Assembly: GCA_001632435.1 (NCBI GenBank)
Contig: KV423927.1
Location: forward strand, 110,115 to 174,114
Reading direction: 5' to 3'
Length of the DNA: 64,000 bases
Source of the DNA: Calocera cornea HHB12733
Taxonomy: Eukaryota > Basidiomycota > Dacrymycetes > Dacrymycetales > Dacrymycetaceae
A model generated the notes under the pieces. It did not search any database, was not told the origin of the DNA, and saw only the letters and a program-made list of their open reading frames with translations. Every line of letters begins with the position of its first letter. Within the stretch, counting starts at the first letter, position 1. Below are positions 26,179-36,103 of this stretch, in pieces. The translations under genes were made by a program, and so were the position numbers.

Positions 26179-26220
26179 TGCCCATTGCCCATTGCCCATT
26201 GCCCATTGACCACTGCCCAT
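26179..26220. repeat. Heptanucleotide array TGCCCAT x6
   Basis: Six consecutive heptamers; the first four and the sixth are TGCCCAT and the fifth is TGACCAC. Confidence 0.9.
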
Positions 26221-26857
26221 TCGGGGCACGAACGGTGGGAAAGGATTGAAGGCTGATGGGCAGATTGTTAGTTGGAGCAAGGGTGCACAAAGTAGTACGG
26301 GAAGGATGTTCTAGGCGTCGTGTCATCCTCCGATGCATGGGTCGGTTGCGTGCCGGATAAGGGAACAGACTGGCATGACGTGGGTGGCCCCGGGGCGTGT
26401 GCGTCGTGCATCGTGCGCGTCAACGGGCGGCCTCCAGGCCTTTGCACACGACAGCCCCAACCCTTGCCTTCCTATCTTCCTGCCCAATGCCCACCTAGGC
26501 GAGCAGCGTCACGATCCCCCCCCCCAGGGCTTCCGCTCCACACCGCCCGGGCCCGGAGCGACTGGGAAGCGGTATCATAGGCGAGCGAGCGAGCGGGTGG
26601 GCAACGGGCGTGCTGCCATGAATATTTATGGCGAGGGCCCTGGCGCTAGTCGGCCTGTTTCGCTCAAAGGCTACGCTACGCCCCCGCTTGGTTCACCACG
26701 CACGCTCGCGATACGATACGATTGACTTGACTTGACTTACTGGGACTGGACCGCACACCATCTACGGGGGACTAATACTGCGACTCCCCTTCCTGTCACG
26801 ACCACTCCGACGCTCAACACCTCACGACTCACAATCTACCCCCCAACACGCCTACCG

Positions 26858-28459
26858 ATGCTGCTTCTCACCCTCCTCGCCCTCCCCGCCCTCGCCGACG
26901 CATTCACCTTCACGCTCGGCGCTCCCCCCGCCCAGTGCTCAAACCTCACGCTGAACTGGTCCGGCGGCACAGCGCCGTACGAGCTCACCGTCCTCCCGCT
27001 CGGGGAGATCTCGGGGCCCGAGATCCGCACCCTCCTCGACACGAACACGTCTTCCACCAGCTGGTCCCAGCCGCTCGTCCTGCCCCAGGGGAGCACCTTC
27101 GTCCTCGTGCTGAGCGACGCGACCGGGTACGGCACGGGCGGGACCTCCTCCGTCCTCACCGTCGGGAACGGCGACTCGTCCTGCCTGCCGACGACGCCCA
27201 GCTCGTCCCCCTTCCTCTTCTCCATGCAGCCCGAGGTGCCCGGGCAGTGCAGCTCCGTCCAGTTCTCATGGGACGACGGCACGCCCCAGGGCCAGGCGGT
27301 GATCAGCGGGGTGATCCCGGGCGGGGAGAGCTTCCAGCTGCTCGCGGCCGCGGGCGGGCAGCAGTGGACAGCCGACGTACCGCAAGGGACGCAGATCGCG
27401 TTCATTGTGGGCGACGAGAGGGGCCGCGGGAAGGGCGGAAGCTCGGATCTCATGACGGTCGGAGGGGGCAGTGCGAGCTGCTTGAATGGCAACTCTCCCA
27501 GCTCGACGCAGGGGCCCGCCGCAGGGCAGGTCAGCACCGCCGCCCCCGCATCATCATCATCATCATCATCGTCTTCGCCGCCGAGCAGCAGCTCCGGCTC
27601 CGGCTCCGGCTCCGGCTCCGATTCCAGCGGGAGCAGCACCTCCAGCAGCAGCACCCTGCCCCCCGGCTCAGGAGGCGGGACGGTCACCGGCTCGCCGATC
27701 GCGACCGGGGCGGGCGGCTCAGGGCAGCAGGGGTCCAGCTCGGGCTCCTCCTCCTCCTCCTCCTCCTCCTCGCACACCGGGGCGATCGCGGGCGGTGTTG
27801 TCGGCGGGGTGGTCGCGCTGCTTCTGCTCCTGCTGCTCGTGTTCTGCTTGACTAGGCGGCGCAGGCGCGCAGCGCGCGCGCGGGAGGGGCAGGGGGAGAA
27901 GCTCGGCCGCACAGACCTGCTCGACCCGGCGCCCGCGCGCGGGGCGGCTGCCTCCAGCTCGGGCGGGAGGGGGAGGTGGTACGAGCAGGAAGCCTTCGTC
28001 CCGCCCCTTACCCTAGCGGGCGCGGCGTCGTCCCGCGGCACCCCGTCAAGCGCGTACGCGACCGAGGGCCCCGTGTCCTCCCGCGGCCGGACGGGCACCG
28101 CAACCGCAACCGTGACGGGCACCGACCCATCCGACGCAGCGTCGCCGACGACCACCGGCTTCCCCGCCGGCAGGCCCAACACAGCGGGCGACGCCGCCCT
28201 CGCTGCGGCCGCGGCTGCTGCGGACCCGAAGAAGCGCGTGCCCCAGGGCGAGAGGGGCGAGAGGAGGAGGACGGTCAACTGGGTGCAGCATGATGATGCG
28301 GGCGCTGTGCTGCCGGAGCCCGAGCCCGAGCCGGAGTTGGAGGGGCCCCCGCCTGGTATCGATATCGGCGAGGGCGCGGAGCAGGTGACGGTCGACGTCC
28401 CCCCGAGCTATGAGGCGCTGCAGCAGGGGCAGGGGCAGGGGCGGGGCGGCCCCGTATGA
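26858..28459 (+). CDS. Secreted single-pass membrane protein with duplicated ectodomain
   Basis: A single exon encodes 533 residues. The ATG at 26858 opens a signal peptide (MLLLTLLALPALADA); the in-frame ATG at 26732 would bury it. Two homologous extracellular modules of about 100 residues follow. Each has two Cys, a W/F-S-x-G/D-G-T-type strand and an ending like SS-x-L-x-TVG-x-G-x-(S)SCL. A long Ser/Gly stalk (about residues 230-310) leads to one membrane helix (GAIAGGVVGGVVALLLLLLL) and a basic stop-transfer stretch (TRRRRRAARAR). The cytoplasmic tail of about 190 residues is disordered. The plan resembles fungal wall-stress sensors or mucin-like surface proteins, but neither module is one I can name. 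Small similar proteins are common in Agaricomycetes. Function unknown. Confidence 0.85.
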   Translation: MLLLTLLALPALADAFTFTLGAPPAQCSNLTLNWSGGTAPYELTVLPLGEISGPEIRTLLDTNTSSTSWSQPLVLPQGSTFVLVLSDATGYGTGGTSSVLTVGNGDSSCLPTTPSSSPFLFSMQPEVPGQCSSVQFSWDDGTPQGQAVISGVIPGGESFQLLAAAGGQQWTADVPQGTQIAFIVGDERGRGKGGSSDLMTVGGGSASCLNGNSPSSTQGPAAGQVSTAAPASSSSSSSSSPPSSSSGSGSGSGSDSSGSSTSSSSTLPPGSGGGTVTGSPIATGAGGSGQQGSSSGSSSSSSSSSHTGAIAGGVVGGVVALLLLLLLVFCLTRRRRRAARAREGQGEKLGRTDLLDPAPARGAAASSSGGRGRWYEQEAFVPPLTLAGAASSRGTPSSAYATEGPVSSRGRTGTATATVTGTDPSDAASPTTTGFPAGRPNTAGDAALAAAAAAADPKKRVPQGERGERRRTVNWVQHDDAGAVLPEPEPEPELEGPPPGIDIGEGAEQVTVDVPPSYEALQQGQGQGRGGPV

Positions 28460-29245
28460 GCTGGCTCAAAAACCAAACCCAAACCCCAAAAACCAAAGCC
28501 AAAAACCAAAAACCAGAACGAGGAGCAAAGACGGACTGAGGACTGGGGTTTGGAGGCAGGGGGAGGAGGGAGGAGGGAAGAGTCTATATCAGACACGGAA
28601 TGGACACCCGCTTGCACATACATGAGGCAACGCACGCACGCATCGCATCGCACGGCAACGAACGAAGGGACGAAGGAACGGAAGGCAGCAAGACCCGATT
28701 AACTATGCATTTTCTACTTTCTATCTCCAGCCGGATCAGTCTTTCGGAAGGGGTGTATACTGCGGTACGGCGCTACACCGACGCTCTCCGAGCCCAACCA
28801 GGAGTTGGGCGAGTGGGCTGTTGAGGAGAGTTGACGGTCGATCCCCGGACTCGGAGGGTGACGCTTAAGGGATAGTTAGCTTGTAGAATAGTATGTTCTG
28901 TAATTGGATGGTGTAGCGTCAGAGAATGGACCGGATTATGCATCAAGTAATTCTGGACTGTCTCGCAAGTCGTGCGACGATGTAGTTTGCCGGAGCGGAG
29001 AGCGATGGGAGGCTGTGCAGGGGATCGGAGACTTTGCAGTCGTGAGCCCTGAGTTGGCCTAGCTGTCGATACACTGGTACAGTATCATTCACACGACCGA
29101 CAACGACGACTGTAAGCCCATACTGGTACTTTGAGTGTGATCGCGTACTGAGAGACAACATACTCACTGGCTACTCTGGATATCTTGCGATACAATGCCT
29201 CGATTCGAACACCGCGACCCATAAGGATATCCTGGCCTCCAACCC
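28460..29245. other. Intergenic region with A/C-rich simple sequence
   Basis: The first 60 bases after the stop are an imperfect CCAAAAA-type repeat (about 28466-28517), probably in the 3' UTR. The rest shows no convincing gene; the promoter of the gene at 29246 must lie in its right part. Confidence 0.5.
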
Positions 29246-31720
29246 ATGTCGGCAGCGCTGCACTGGCACGCCGCGCACCTCGGGCATGTCTTCCGGGCAC
29301 GGACGATCCTGCCGACTGCGTTCTCCGCCGCCCAGCGTGTGGTGCGCCTGATGTCCAACTCGATCCCCGACCGGGCGGACTACGAGCACGTCAACAAGGT
29401 GCTGACGGGCGAGGCGCACGAGCCCTACCCGAGCGCGCCGCCCAGCTCGGCGCTCTTCGAGGACGACACGGACGAGTACGCGGCGTTCGCCCCGCTCTCC
29501 GCGCCGGAGACGAGCGACAGCTCGACCGCGCTGAACCTCATGCTGCGGGAGCAGCTGCGCGAGCGCCAGATCGGCCCCGCGCTCAGCCTGCTGGACGAGC
29601 TCGACGCCGCGGGCGTGCCGATCCAGCAGGACGCCGACTTTGCCCTCGTTGAGCAGGACGAGTTCCGACCGGAAGATGCGCGCGCGTTTATCAGGCTCTG
29701 GAGCAACGTGCCCGACTATGACCGGACCAAGGTCGGGCAACCCCAGGCGGAACGGTTCGCCGGCATCATGAAGTTGTTCTTCGACCAGGGCACCGACATC
29801 GTGCAGATGTCGACTTTTGCCCTCCTCGCGGCCAGTAAGGGATACGGCCGCTTCGTCGGCGGACAGGTCATATCCCATCTTGTGCGCTACGCTTCGCCGG
29901 AGTACGCCGAGAGCTTCCTGGAGCAGCTTCTGGAGAAGGTGCGGCGCCATCCGAGTAGCAAGTACCGGTATACGAGTTTGCGACAGTGGTGGTACAACCT
30001 TATCATCCGTGGTCAAACGATCAATCTCCGGCCTGCCTGTGCTGCGCAGGTTCTGTTGCGGGCACGGAACGAGCTCCGCATTAAAATCGACGAAGGCTCG
30101 TATGGGCTGCTACTCCTCGAGCTCGCCAAACAGGAACAGAACGACCTCTTATGGGTGATCAAGCGGCTTGCTCGACGGGACTATCCAGGCCATGAATGGA
30201 ATATCGAGACGGACGCGGCACCTGACGATTTGCTAGGACTTGCGACCGGCGGCCGGTTGCGGGACATACTCCTCGAAAGGCAAAGTGACAACTCCGCAGC
30301 GCTCGCTATGCGGGGCATCCTGGACTTCCCGCCACATGTTGGGACGAAGCACATTGCTGATTTCATCGAGGACTGTGTTGCAGAGGGGCGCCAACAGGTA
30401 CTCGACACTATCGACAACTGGGCAAACGATTCACACATAGGCTCTCCGGGTGGCCGGCCCGCGTTTTGGGCGGGCCGCTGGAGCACAGGCGTGATGCTGT
30501 ATTTCTACCGCCAGCGCCAGCACCGCGAGGTAATCAAGAACTACCTGCACCGATTTCAGGTGTATGGAGTGCCCATCGAAGAGATATTTGTTGACGGCCC
30601 GGACTTGGCCCCAAGCGCGCCGTTGCAGCTCTGGCCCGCCCCGTTCGCACAAGCGCTGCTCATAAAAGCGATGATTTGGAGCAAACCCCCGTACTCACGG
30701 GACTACGAGCGTCACATCCGACTGTACGAGAAGTGGTTGAGGTACTTCGAGAGGTGTGCACCCGACAGAACCAGTGCACACTATCGACGACCCCAAGCTA
30801 GTGCCGTCGAGACACCCGACGATGAGGAAATGGTCGCCAATAACCAGATCGATCTTGGGGATGCTTCATTCTCTCCTGCGGCAGCACATGGTCTGCCCAC
30901 ATACACGGCATGGCACCATTTTGTCAAGTGGGCACTGTGGGAAAATGTGCGCCGCGGGCGCAAGTTCATGCTGCGTGTGCTGCACGACATGAAGCGACTC
31001 GGAGTACCGCCAGGAACCATTCTCTGGACTGAGCTGCTCATCCAGCTGGTCTCGCAGCGCCATCACAGGCTTGCGTTCTACTTTGCCGATCGAATGGAGG
31101 GAAAAGAAGCGCACATATCCGACTTGGACTGGCCTCCCGAGTATCGCTTCCTACGAGACTTCCAGGACAACCTGCCTCGGCCAACTGTCGTCATGTATGG
31201 GGCGCTCCTCCATCGGTGCATGAAGACGGCGGTTGCGTACCGGGAGTGGGCGGTTGGTGCGTTGGACGCCGCGCAAGAAGTTCGTCAGCGAATGATACAG
31301 CTCGGATATGCTGCATCTCCGGAGCACATGCAGCGTACTGCGGCGATGTTCAAAGATCTGGATAAAATTTTGCATTGGCAAGCGATGTGGCGACAACCCG
31401 AGCAGCAGAAGGCCTGGCTGTGGAATAGCCTTCAGCGGTACAAAGACATGCCGAACGACAAATTCGAATACGACCACAACCTGAATTTCGTCCCGAGGAC
31501 GGGGAGGTTCGACTGCAAGGAAAATCGCCTCAAACGCCGGATCCCGGGAGCACGCACCTTTCGGGAGACGGTACGATTGGCGGCAAGCGCGCTCAAAACG
31601 CCGAACCATGACGCTAGGGCGGACCGTAACGATCCAGCCCCCAAGCCAACCACACATCCCGAGGATCAGATGTCCCCCAATGGCGTAGAAACACTGAACA
31701 ACCACGCTCATCATACGTAG
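29246..31720 (+). CDS. Intronless 824-residue protein, probably mitochondrial, helical-repeat type
   Basis: One uninterrupted exon. The N-terminus (MSAALHWHAAHLGHVFRARTILPTAF) is rich in Arg, His and Ala and lacks acidic residues, as in a mitochondrial targeting peptide. The body is predicted by eye to be mainly helical, with segments such as LLDELDAAGVPIQQDADFAL and VLHDMKRLGVPPGTILWTEL that look like pentatricopeptide-type helix pairs. The C-terminus is basic. Pentatricopeptide proteins bind organelle RNA, and a role in mitochondrial RNA processing or translation is inferred only from this weak resemblance. A gene of this length without introns is unusual in this window, where most others have several. 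No similarity to a named yeast protein was recognised. Confidence 0.75.
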   Translation: MSAALHWHAAHLGHVFRARTILPTAFSAAQRVVRLMSNSIPDRADYEHVNKVLTGEAHEPYPSAPPSSALFEDDTDEYAAFAPLSAPETSDSSTALNLMLREQLRERQIGPALSLLDELDAAGVPIQQDADFALVEQDEFRPEDARAFIRLWSNVPDYDRTKVGQPQAERFAGIMKLFFDQGTDIVQMSTFALLAASKGYGRFVGGQVISHLVRYASPEYAESFLEQLLEKVRRHPSSKYRYTSLRQWWYNLIIRGQTINLRPACAAQVLLRARNELRIKIDEGSYGLLLLELAKQEQNDLLWVIKRLARRDYPGHEWNIETDAAPDDLLGLATGGRLRDILLERQSDNSAALAMRGILDFPPHVGTKHIADFIEDCVAEGRQQVLDTIDNWANDSHIGSPGGRPAFWAGRWSTGVMLYFYRQRQHREVIKNYLHRFQVYGVPIEEIFVDGPDLAPSAPLQLWPAPFAQALLIKAMIWSKPPYSRDYERHIRLYEKWLRYFERCAPDRTSAHYRRPQASAVETPDDEEMVANNQIDLGDASFSPAAAHGLPTYTAWHHFVKWALWENVRRGRKFMLRVLHDMKRLGVPPGTILWTELLIQLVSQRHHRLAFYFADRMEGKEAHISDLDWPPEYRFLRDFQDNLPRPTVVMYGALLHRCMKTAVAYREWAVGALDAAQEVRQRMIQLGYAASPEHMQRTAAMFKDLDKILHWQAMWRQPEQQKAWLWNSLQRYKDMPNDKFEYDHNLNFVPRTGRFDCKENRLKRRIPGARTFRETVRLAASALKTPNHDARADRNDPAPKPTTHPEDQMSPNGVETLNNHAHHT

Positions 31721-31996
31721 ACGTGTCTGGTAGTACACCCTAAGGATACCCCAACCGCAATGTAGAATAAGCATGCAAGTCTGCTGTACTGTAGATTAGA
31801 AGACATCATAATATATACTTTCTCAGCTTAATGCGTCGCTGTTGCCGGCGTACTCCACCGCGGGAGCACTCAAAGACTGGGAGGTGACACGCTCACAACA
31901 CGGAGCCTAGACGCATCCATCCATGTGCAGCACAAGATATCGCCAGAGAGTATGATCATAGCATGGAGAAGACGACATAAAACATGGACAACACGG

Positions 31997-32599
31997 TTAT
32001 GCTATGAGCTTGACCACACCACCGGCCTCCTTGATCTTTTTCCTGCATCAAATGTCAATACTTATTCAAATGATCAACACATAAGAATACGCACTCTGCC
32101 TTCGCAGACACAAAGCGAGCCTTCACGATGAACGGCAGGCTCGGTAACCGGCCCTTGCCCAGCACCTTCCCGTACCCCAGCGCGAGCGTGTCGATGACAG
32201 GGACGACCTCGCTGTCCGCAGTCAGGTCCTTCTTCTCCTCCTCGGGCACCAGCGTCCACAGCTTGTCCAAGTTGATTGTTGGGCACCAGTAGGCGTTGCG
32301 GGTCAGGTGGTAATGACGCATACCGACCTTACCGAAGTAACTGTAGACAAAACAGATCAGTATCGCTCGCATCCATCGCAGCAGGCCAGAACGAACCCAG
32401 GATGGTATTTGTCCTAAGCGTGTTGTTAGCAACATTTCGTCCTGACATTGCACGTTCGGCTCACCATCATGATCCTGTGGTGGTGCATGCCACCAGCGAG
32501 ACCACGACCGCCGGGATGCTTGCGGTGCTTTCCCACACGGCCGTAACCAGCGGAGACGTGGCCCCTGTGCTTGCGGGTCTTGGAGAAGCGGGTGGGCAT
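31997..32599 (-). CDS. RPL28: 60S ribosomal protein uL15 (yeast L28, animal L27a)
   Basis: Four exons (32599-32465, 32413-32397, 32340-32095, 32042-31997) join to 147 residues, close to the yeast length of 149. The sequence follows the family from end to end: [84 protein letters not shown] and GGVVKLIA. The second exon is only 17 nt (DKYHPG). uL15 is part of the large cytosolic ribosomal subunit near the base of the central protuberance. The gene is divergent from RPB11. Confidence 0.97.
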
Positions 32600-33270
32600 T
32601 TTGTCGGTGTCGAGGTCGATGCGCTACGATCGAATGTCGGTGTCGAGCCAGGTAACAGTCGAGGGACGAGCGGAAGCAGAGGCGGTGGCTGACGTGCTGT
32701 ACAGTTTTGCTTTGGGTGGGAAATCGAGCAGGGCTTAGGTGGCGATGCAGAAGCATCGGTCAAGGCGCCACTCATCCCTGCGACTGTCTCCCTGCCGCGA
32801 CTCTCATCTTCCGTACGCGTCTCTTGGTCCTCGTGTACACCTGTAAGTAAGCTGCCTCCACCTTGATCCTTTCATGATGGTATTATTTATTGTCTATGAA
32901 CCAATAATGACTACAAATTATTTTGCTGATTCTCCAACGCGCTGCTCGATTCGATGCTTACATCTGTTCAGATCATCTGCTCACTCAGCCAGACCCGTAC
33001 GTGGAGTTCCGCTGAAGAGAGTCGCCCTTCCTTCACGATCCACCGCATCCAGGCAGCAGACAGTGAGTGTCAACCCTTCTCATCCCTGCTTTTGCTTCGA
33101 AATGATTATACCCTACGTTCATATCTGTCAATCCTCCGACGGTGTTGACCAACACCTTTCCTGGGGACAGCACGTTTGTCTACATATGATCCTCATACTA
33201 CTCCTCCTGTATACGGAACGCACAGCTCACAGCTCCTTTCTAGATCTCTCCTCCCGTCTGATATCACACT
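32600..33270. promoter_or_regulatory. Shared divergent promoter region of uL15 and RPB11
   Basis: 671 bp between two highly expressed divergent housekeeping genes. It contains pyrimidine-rich stretches and possible untranslated exons (for example a donor-like GTAAGT near 32842) but no coding frame that I can support. Confidence 0.5.
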
Positions 33271-33827
33271 ATGAACGCATTACCACGGTTCGAGCTGTTC
33301 ACGCTCGGTGATGGGGAGAAGATGTACGTGCCACCGGATGCATTCTGCCTGGATACGGGTTTGACAAATGCACTAGGATCGAGGTTGTGGAGGATACCAA
33401 AATCCCCAACGCTGCCACCATTCGTGTTCTGAAGCAGGACCATACGCTAGCGAACATGATCCGAGGGTGCGCCTCATCTCTTCAAAGTTACGACCGAACC
33501 GGTCAACTCATCTGCCCGAACAGGTACATGCTGAAGAACCCCAAGGTCCTCTTCGCCGGCTACAAGGTTCCCCACCCGCTCGAGCCCGCCTTCATCCTTA
33601 AGATCCAAACCGACGGGTCCGCCACACCTGTCGAGGTCCTGCAAGAGACGTGCAATACCCTCATCGCCCTTATCACCAAGGTGAAGGGCAAGCTCGGCGA
33701 GCAGTTCACGCAGAAGGAGCTCGAGGTCGGCCTGGAGGAGCCGTTTGGCGCTCCGGGTGCGCACTTGCCCAGAGGGGATTATGCGGAGCCGAGGAGGGCG
33801 AACGCGATGGATTATCTCGATTTCTAG
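33271..33827 (+). CDS. RPB11: DNA-directed RNA polymerase II subunit RPB11
   Basis: Exons 33271-33323, 33377-33466 and 33524-33827 join in phase to 148 residues. The start MNALPRFELFTLGDGEKM is typical of Rpb11. The alpha-like dimerisation core follows: ATIRVLKQDHTLANMIRG, YMLKNPKVLFAGYKVPHPLE, FILKIQT and a long C-terminal helix (NTLIALITKVKGKLGEQFTQ). Rpb11 pairs with Rpb3 to form the assembly platform of RNA polymerase II in the nucleus. The yeast protein has about 120 residues. Here the tail is longer by some 25 residues (EEPFGAPGAHLPRGDYAEP...), a variable extension. An unspliced reading across the second intron would insert residues into the conserved core, so splicing there is required. 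Confidence 0.96.
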
Positions 33828-34047
33828 TTCTTGGGTGTACTTCCGTTTCCGTTTTCTTTCCCTCTCTGTCCTGTAGACCACATTTGTATTCTATCCACGA
33901 GTCTTGCATCAATGGATCGCACTGTAGTTAATGAATGTACTATATCGTGCATGCCTCTCGCAAACCCCTGCACAGCCTGCCCTGACCCGCACTTTGCCGA
34001 GGCAACATCAAAACACGCCCGAGGACCCTGAATCTTTCCTCGTCCAA

Positions 34048-35389
34048 ATGTTCTCCTCGACCGCCTACAAGGGCCTCTGTCCGTTCCTCTATCCTCCAGC
34101 GGCGCGACAATACACCTTCAACGCGCAACGATGTCTTCGTGGGCAGAGCGTGCGGTCCTGGTCCACTTCCGTGCGGCACCTGAAGTCGAGCGAACGCACC
34201 GCTAGCACCTCAGCACCCGTCGCAGCGCAGACCGAGACTGCCCCGTCCCCAGCAGCAGGAGCAGGCAGCTTTGAGCCCTCCCCTCCCTCCCCCTTCCCGT
34301 CTGCTGCCCCCCCGCCCGATTCAGTCTCCCTCCCCAGTCTCACCAAGCCCAACCCCGATGACCGCGTCACCCCCGAGTACGAAGGGGAGCAGCACCGCAA
34401 GCTGCGCGAGGCGGCCATGCCCCTCCGGTTCCTTGACCGGCCGCTGGGGCTGCCGAGCCCACCGACGACGGCGAAGAAGGGGTGGCCTGAGATGCGTAAG
34501 GAGCTGTTTGAGCGGGGAAGGATTGTTGAGGAGAGGCAGCATTTGTGAGGCCGTCGTCCTGCCGGGATGGTCTCGGTGCTGACGGGACTCGCGCAATAGG
34601 GTCAAGCAGATCATGACTGGGTACTATAATGATGTGCACCAGCTGAGATACCATGGTGGGAAGAGATGGACAGCACCGGAGGTGCTTGTCAAAGCCGATG
34701 TGCGTACTCCTCCATCAAAAAGAACTGTCTTCTGACCGCACATGCAGAGGGCTCTCTACTTCCCGGACATCGTTGGCGCCGCCTTGAACGGACCCAAGAG
34801 CACGCACACGACCGATCTGTGCAAGGGGAAGATTTCCATTGTATGCTTTATCGGCTCACAGATGGCTGAGGTGTGCAGAGCTGCGGCTTGAGGGATGATT
34901 CGTACTGACATAGAGTCATGTAGAAACATATTGCGGACTTCACCAAGCTTGCACTGGAGAGCTTCGGGAATGATCCTGCTTTCCGATTTGTGCAGGTGAG
35001 CCTCCCCCCCGCCCCTTACCGCTTTAGCACCTAACAGGTAGCCCCAGATTAACATCCAAGAGAACCCGCTCAAAGCGTTCCTCGTATCCATGTTCTCCTC
35101 GCGTCTCAAATCGCAGATCCCGGAGAAGTACCACCCCTACTACCTGCTCTCCTCCCACAACATGGAGTACTTCCGCGAGCCACTCGGGTGCACTAACAAG
35201 ATGCTCGGGTACGTCTATCTGCTGGACGAGGACCTGAAGGTGCGCTGGGCCGGCGGGGGGCACCCGAACCCTGAGGAACAGGTGTCGTTGCATCGATGTA
35301 CTGGGGTGCTGCTCAAGAGGTTTAGGGAGAAGAAGGTTGCGCCTAGGAAGCCGGCGACGACTCAGCCGGCGAAGGGCGGGAAGAGGTGA
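34048..35389 (+). CDS. ATP10: Mitochondrial ATP synthase assembly factor ATP10
   Basis: Five exons (34048-34544, 34600-34699, 34748-34870, 34924-34995, 35048-35389) give 377 residues. The N-terminus is Arg/Ser-rich with no acidic residues, fitting a mitochondrial presequence; a Pro/Ser-rich linker follows. The family region includes PLRFLDRPLGLP, YFPDIVGAALNG, ISIVCFIGSQMAE, INIQENPLKAFLVSMF and LGYVYLLDEDLKVRWAGGG. In yeast, Atp10 binds Atp6 in the inner membrane and is needed for Fo assembly. The ATG at 34048 is preferred over an in-frame one at 33931, which lies close to the end of RPB11. The last exon extends about 20 residues past the usual end with a Lys/Pro-rich tail. Confidence 0.93.
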
Positions 35390-36103
35390 TAGAGAGGATG
35401 GAGACCGCATTGGGTGTCTCCCATAGACAAGACTAGCTTGTGCTAGCTTAATTGAGCATGGAACATCGCATCAGGGAGCGTTGTCATGTTGCGAATTCTG
35501 GTCAGGAGCCCATTCCCCGAAGAGAGAGCGGAACAGCGAGGGTATTTGAACTCGACCGACTCTTCTGAGCCACACTTGTTGAGTCCGCCAGTGCCGTTAT
35601 CTCTCCCCATGTCAGTCATTCACTTCTGGCAAGTCCAAGTCAGGACAAGGAGTGAATGCATTGACATTGAAATAGATGCACTCTCCTCACGTGACCTCCT
35701 CGCCAAATTACATTCCAGAAGAGACCCTAGCTAGATGTCTGCCTATGTCAGGGTGTCGTTCTGCAGGGCGTTCCATCGTGCGGCTTCCGGCAACTCTCCC
35801 CACCCCTCGTCCCCGGCCCTATTCAGTAGCCCACCTCCCGCTCACGATCCCTTACTCTAGCCCGTCGCTACAAGTCCTTGCCTACACTCCTCTCGGCTTG
35901 CTTTCCCTTCTTCCCTTTCCTTTTCAGCTGCTCTCGTGCGCGTATTGTCAGTGACGGCGACGCGCCATTGTCTGCCCCTCTTTGTCTGACAACGCCCCGC
36001 GCCGGACAACCTTCAGCTCGCGTGCACCTCGCTAGCCGGCTACACCACATCCACACAGGCTACCCAGCTGGTCTGGAGTCCACCCCCTCTCTCCACGCCA
36101 AAG
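35390..36103. other. Intergenic region before AFI1
   Basis: About 710 bp between two genes in the same direction. It becomes pyrimidine-rich near 35790-35960, as is common in promoters here. No coding frame or RNA gene was recognised. Confidence 0.5.

Larger units (their letters stand above)
25186..26857. other. Intergenic region between the gap and the membrane-protein gene
   Basis: This stretch contains heptanucleotide arrays at 25254-25295 and 26179-26220 and a short direct repeat of TCCATTAATA near 25790-25805. No reading frame looks coding. The last few hundred bases should contain the promoter of the gene at 26858, and the first part the promoter of the RING ligase. Confidence 0.5.

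Noticed and set aside
26836..28278. 480-codon open frame on the minus strand opposite the membrane-protein gene
   Set aside because: It is the complement of a strongly biased GC-rich gene; its product is low-complexity and lacks family features, whereas the plus strand has a signal peptide, paired modules and a membrane helix.
33931..34047. N-terminal extension of ATP10 from an upstream in-frame ATG
   Set aside because: It would begin about 100 bp after the RPB11 stop and lacks targeting character, while MFSSTAYKGLCPF at 34048 fits a mitochondrial presequence.
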